DNA of 5,774 nt from a bacterium (GTDB taxonomy: Bacteria > Actinomycetota > Acidimicrobiia > Acidimicrobiales > CATQHL01). The position numbers and the translations under genes are program-made. The stretch is taken from the NCBI GenBank assembly GCA_026713745.1, contig JAPONU010000190.1, forward strand, positions 1 through 5,774. The letters are read 5' to 3'. The notes beneath the pieces are model-generated. The model did not search any database. It was not told the DNA's origin and saw only the letters and a list, made by a program, of their open reading frames with translations. Positions 5,020-5,774 of the stretch are shown piece after piece; within the stretch, counting starts at the first letter, position 1, and the number at the start of each line of letters is the position of its first letter.

Positions 5020-5247
5020 TCAAAGGGGGCACTCGCCGAGGTACTTGAGTTGGCTGGGGGTGTCGTCGGGGAGGACCGGGTAGGCCTCGGCGGCTCCCGT
5101 TGCCTCGATGGGTTGAATGTCGCGTATCAGGCCGAGTGCGGAGCGGTAGATGTAGCTGCTCACGACGGTGACCTGCACCCGGGTGCCGACGCATTCGATG
5201 GCGCCCACCGCGATCGGGCGGTTGTAGATCAGCCGGGACTTGGTCAT
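5020..5247 (-). CDS. Hypothetical 75-residue protein, first gene of the mntA-hepT operon
   Basis: I do not recognise the family. The codons are strongly G/C-ending throughout, much better than any competing frame here, so a real protein is likely. It starts MTKSRLIYNRPIAVGAIECV. It has a beta-like middle (TRVQVTVVSSYIYR, residues 22-35), a helix-to-loop part (ALGLIRDIQPIEATGAAEAY) and a Pro-rich end with KYLGECPL. Cysteines are at 19 and 73. There is no signal peptide or membrane segment. ATG 5247 is preferred because GAGGAG lies three bases upstream; the frame continues up to a GTG at 5361, but that part is Pro/Arg/Ala-rich and looks non-coding. With only 17 bases to mntA, it is probably cotranscribed. 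It might be an accessory regulator of the operon or an unrelated passenger. Confidence 0.68.
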   Translation of the reverse strand: MTKSRLIYNRPIAVGAIECVGTRVQVTVVSSYIYRSALGLIRDIQPIEATGAAEAYPVLPDDTPSQLKYLGECPL

Positions 5248-5347
5248 GCGCTCCTCGGCGGCGGACCGGGTGTCGTCGGTCGTCCCGCCGGCCGCGATCG
5301 TGGCGGCGGCCACGCGGGCCGGGGGGCGTGGGGGGTGGGGTCGAACT

Positions 5348-5386
5348 ACGCTGGCAGGCACGCCCGGCGGCTACCAGCGTTGCCAG
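5348..5386. promoter_or_regulatory. Interlocking inverted repeats abutting the -35 box of the second Uma2 gene
   Basis: ACGCTGG (5348-5354) pairs perfectly with CCAGCGT (5374-5380), and CTGGCA (5351-5356) with TGCCAG (5381-5386). The right arms touch and overlap the TTGCCA -35 box. The site lies between divergent transcription units, so a repressor bound here could control both the Uma2 gene and the minus-strand operon. The repeats are seen directly; the operator role is inferred. Confidence 0.5.
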
Positions 5387-5408
5387 ACATAATGAAAGGA
5401 CGTAGAAT
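5380..5408 (+). promoter_or_regulatory. Promoter of the second Uma2 gene
   Basis: TTGCCA (5380-5385), a spacer of exactly 17 bases, and TAGAAT (5403-5408) form the best promoter in the window. TTGCCA matches TTGACA at five of six positions and TAGAAT fits the actinobacterial -10. Transcription would start around 5415, leaving a leader of about 20 bases with an AGGA ribosome site at 5427-5430. Confidence 0.65.
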
Positions 5409-5578
5409 TGTCGGATAGTCAGAGACAGGATGTGATGTGCGTGACCGGAACACTCACCCACAACAGCCTCGACATCGACGACCTCGACGCGCTGTACCCC
5501 GCTGGCGAGCCGTTGCCTGAATCCTGCCCACACCACCGCGTCCGCACGCGGGCCTTCACGGTGCTGGAGCAGCACTTC
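5386..5578 (+). repeat. Direct repeat, copy 2: intact 5' region of the Uma2 gene
   Basis: This is the partner of 3839-4031. Here the block continues on both sides into a complete promoter (left) and an uninterrupted Uma2 coding frame (right), so this copy resembles the source and the other a fragment. Confidence 0.85.
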
Positions 5579-5774
5579 AGCGGTCGCGGCGACGTCTGGG
5601 TGGCCGGCAACCTCAACCTCTACTACTCCGAGGCCGTGCGCTCGGCGGTCGTCGAACCCGACGTCATGGTCATCACCGGCGTGCCCGCGGCACAACTCGC
5701 CGGCGCCAAGAGCTACCGCACCTTCCAACACGGCGGCTCGGTGGTGTTCGTCCTCGAAGTCGCCTCCAAGGAGA
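5435..5774 (+). CDS. Uma2 family (DUF820) protein, N-terminal part (runs off the right edge)
   Basis: The frame gives 113 residues from ATG 5435 and is still open at the window end. It opens with LDIDDLDALYPAGEPLPE. Then come NLNLYYSEAVRSAVVEPDVMVI (residues 60-80), with the nuclease-like Asp in EPDV (D76), and VVFVLEVASKE (103-113), with the Glu of the EVAS motif (E108). These match the PD...EVAS core of Uma2 and the neighbouring family member at 3115. AGGA at 5427-5430 stands four bases before ATG 5435 and ten before GTG 5441, so either could be used; GTG 5432 is too close. It is expressed divergently from the mntA-hepT operon. Substrate and function are not known. Confidence 0.87.
   Translation, partial: MCVTGTLTHNSLDIDDLDALYPAGEPLPESCPHHRVRTRAFTVLEQHFSGRGDVWVAGNLNLYYSEAVRSAVVEPDVMVITGVPAAQLAGAKSYRTFQHGGSVVFVLEVASKE

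Noticed and set aside
4900..5418. 172-codon plus-strand open frame rich in Gly and Ala
   Set aside because: It is the antisense of the 75-codon gene and the start of mntA, with its third bases facing their first codon bases; it has no ribosome site or family motif.
4700..5731. Reading the mntA frame as one 343-residue protein from 5731
   Set aside because: Upstream of about 5002 the frame is Arg/Pro/His-rich, lies in a different frame from the 75-codon gene and is antisense to the second Uma2 gene. Only the last 100 codons have MNT motifs.

Overview
The window is G+C-rich DNA whose real genes show strong G/C bias at third codon positions. GTG and TTG starts, TANNNT-type -10 boxes, apparently leaderless starts and Uma2-family proteins together suggest a high-GC actinobacterium. 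The species cannot be named from the sequence. The content is accessory: two recognisable toxin-antitoxin systems, a remnant of a third, an orphan antitoxin-like gene, and intact and broken Uma2 (DUF820) genes. No core metabolic gene, tRNA or rRNA is seen.

Layout. At the left edge, two minus-strand genes overlap by ATGA: an unrecognised 140-residue protein (198-620) and the first 67 residues of a protein that looks like sigma-70 region 2 (1-201, cut by the window edge). A degenerate stretch (621-998) holds a broken N-terminal piece of an mntA-type nucleotidyltransferase gene (around 829-924, minus). A plus-strand hipB-hipA operon follows (1049-2702), preceded by an AT-rich island with a -10 box seven bases before the hipB ATG and several copies of a CTGCT-type motif. 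Convergent to hipA is a small antitoxin-like gene (2710-2955, minus), and divergent from that is a Uma2-family gene (3115-3858).

The end of this Uma2 gene is broken. A segment of about 192 bp (3839-4030/4031) closely matches the promoter spacer and first codons of a second Uma2 gene that starts near 5435 and leaves the window. This copied segment sits between the Uma2 body and a detached C-terminal coiled-coil tail (4031-4170). The tail is in the same reading phase as the first gene, so one insertion explains both broken pieces.

Between the two repeat copies is a minus-strand operon: an unrecognised 75-residue protein (5020-5247), the MntA antitoxin (4700-5002) and the HepT toxin (4371-4703). 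It is divergent from the second Uma2 gene across a region with a good promoter and interlocking inverted repeats.

How the genes work together. HipB should repress hipBA and neutralise the HipA kinase. MntA should inactivate the HEPN ribonuclease HepT by AMPylating its active-site tyrosine. Uma2 proteins have a PD-(D/E)XK-like fold of unsettled function. The mixture of intact, duplicated and decaying modules points to a toxin-antitoxin-rich island with repeated local rearrangement. The strongest leads are the Uma2 fragment insertion, the extra small gene ahead of mntA-hepT, and the hipBA operator and leaderless start.
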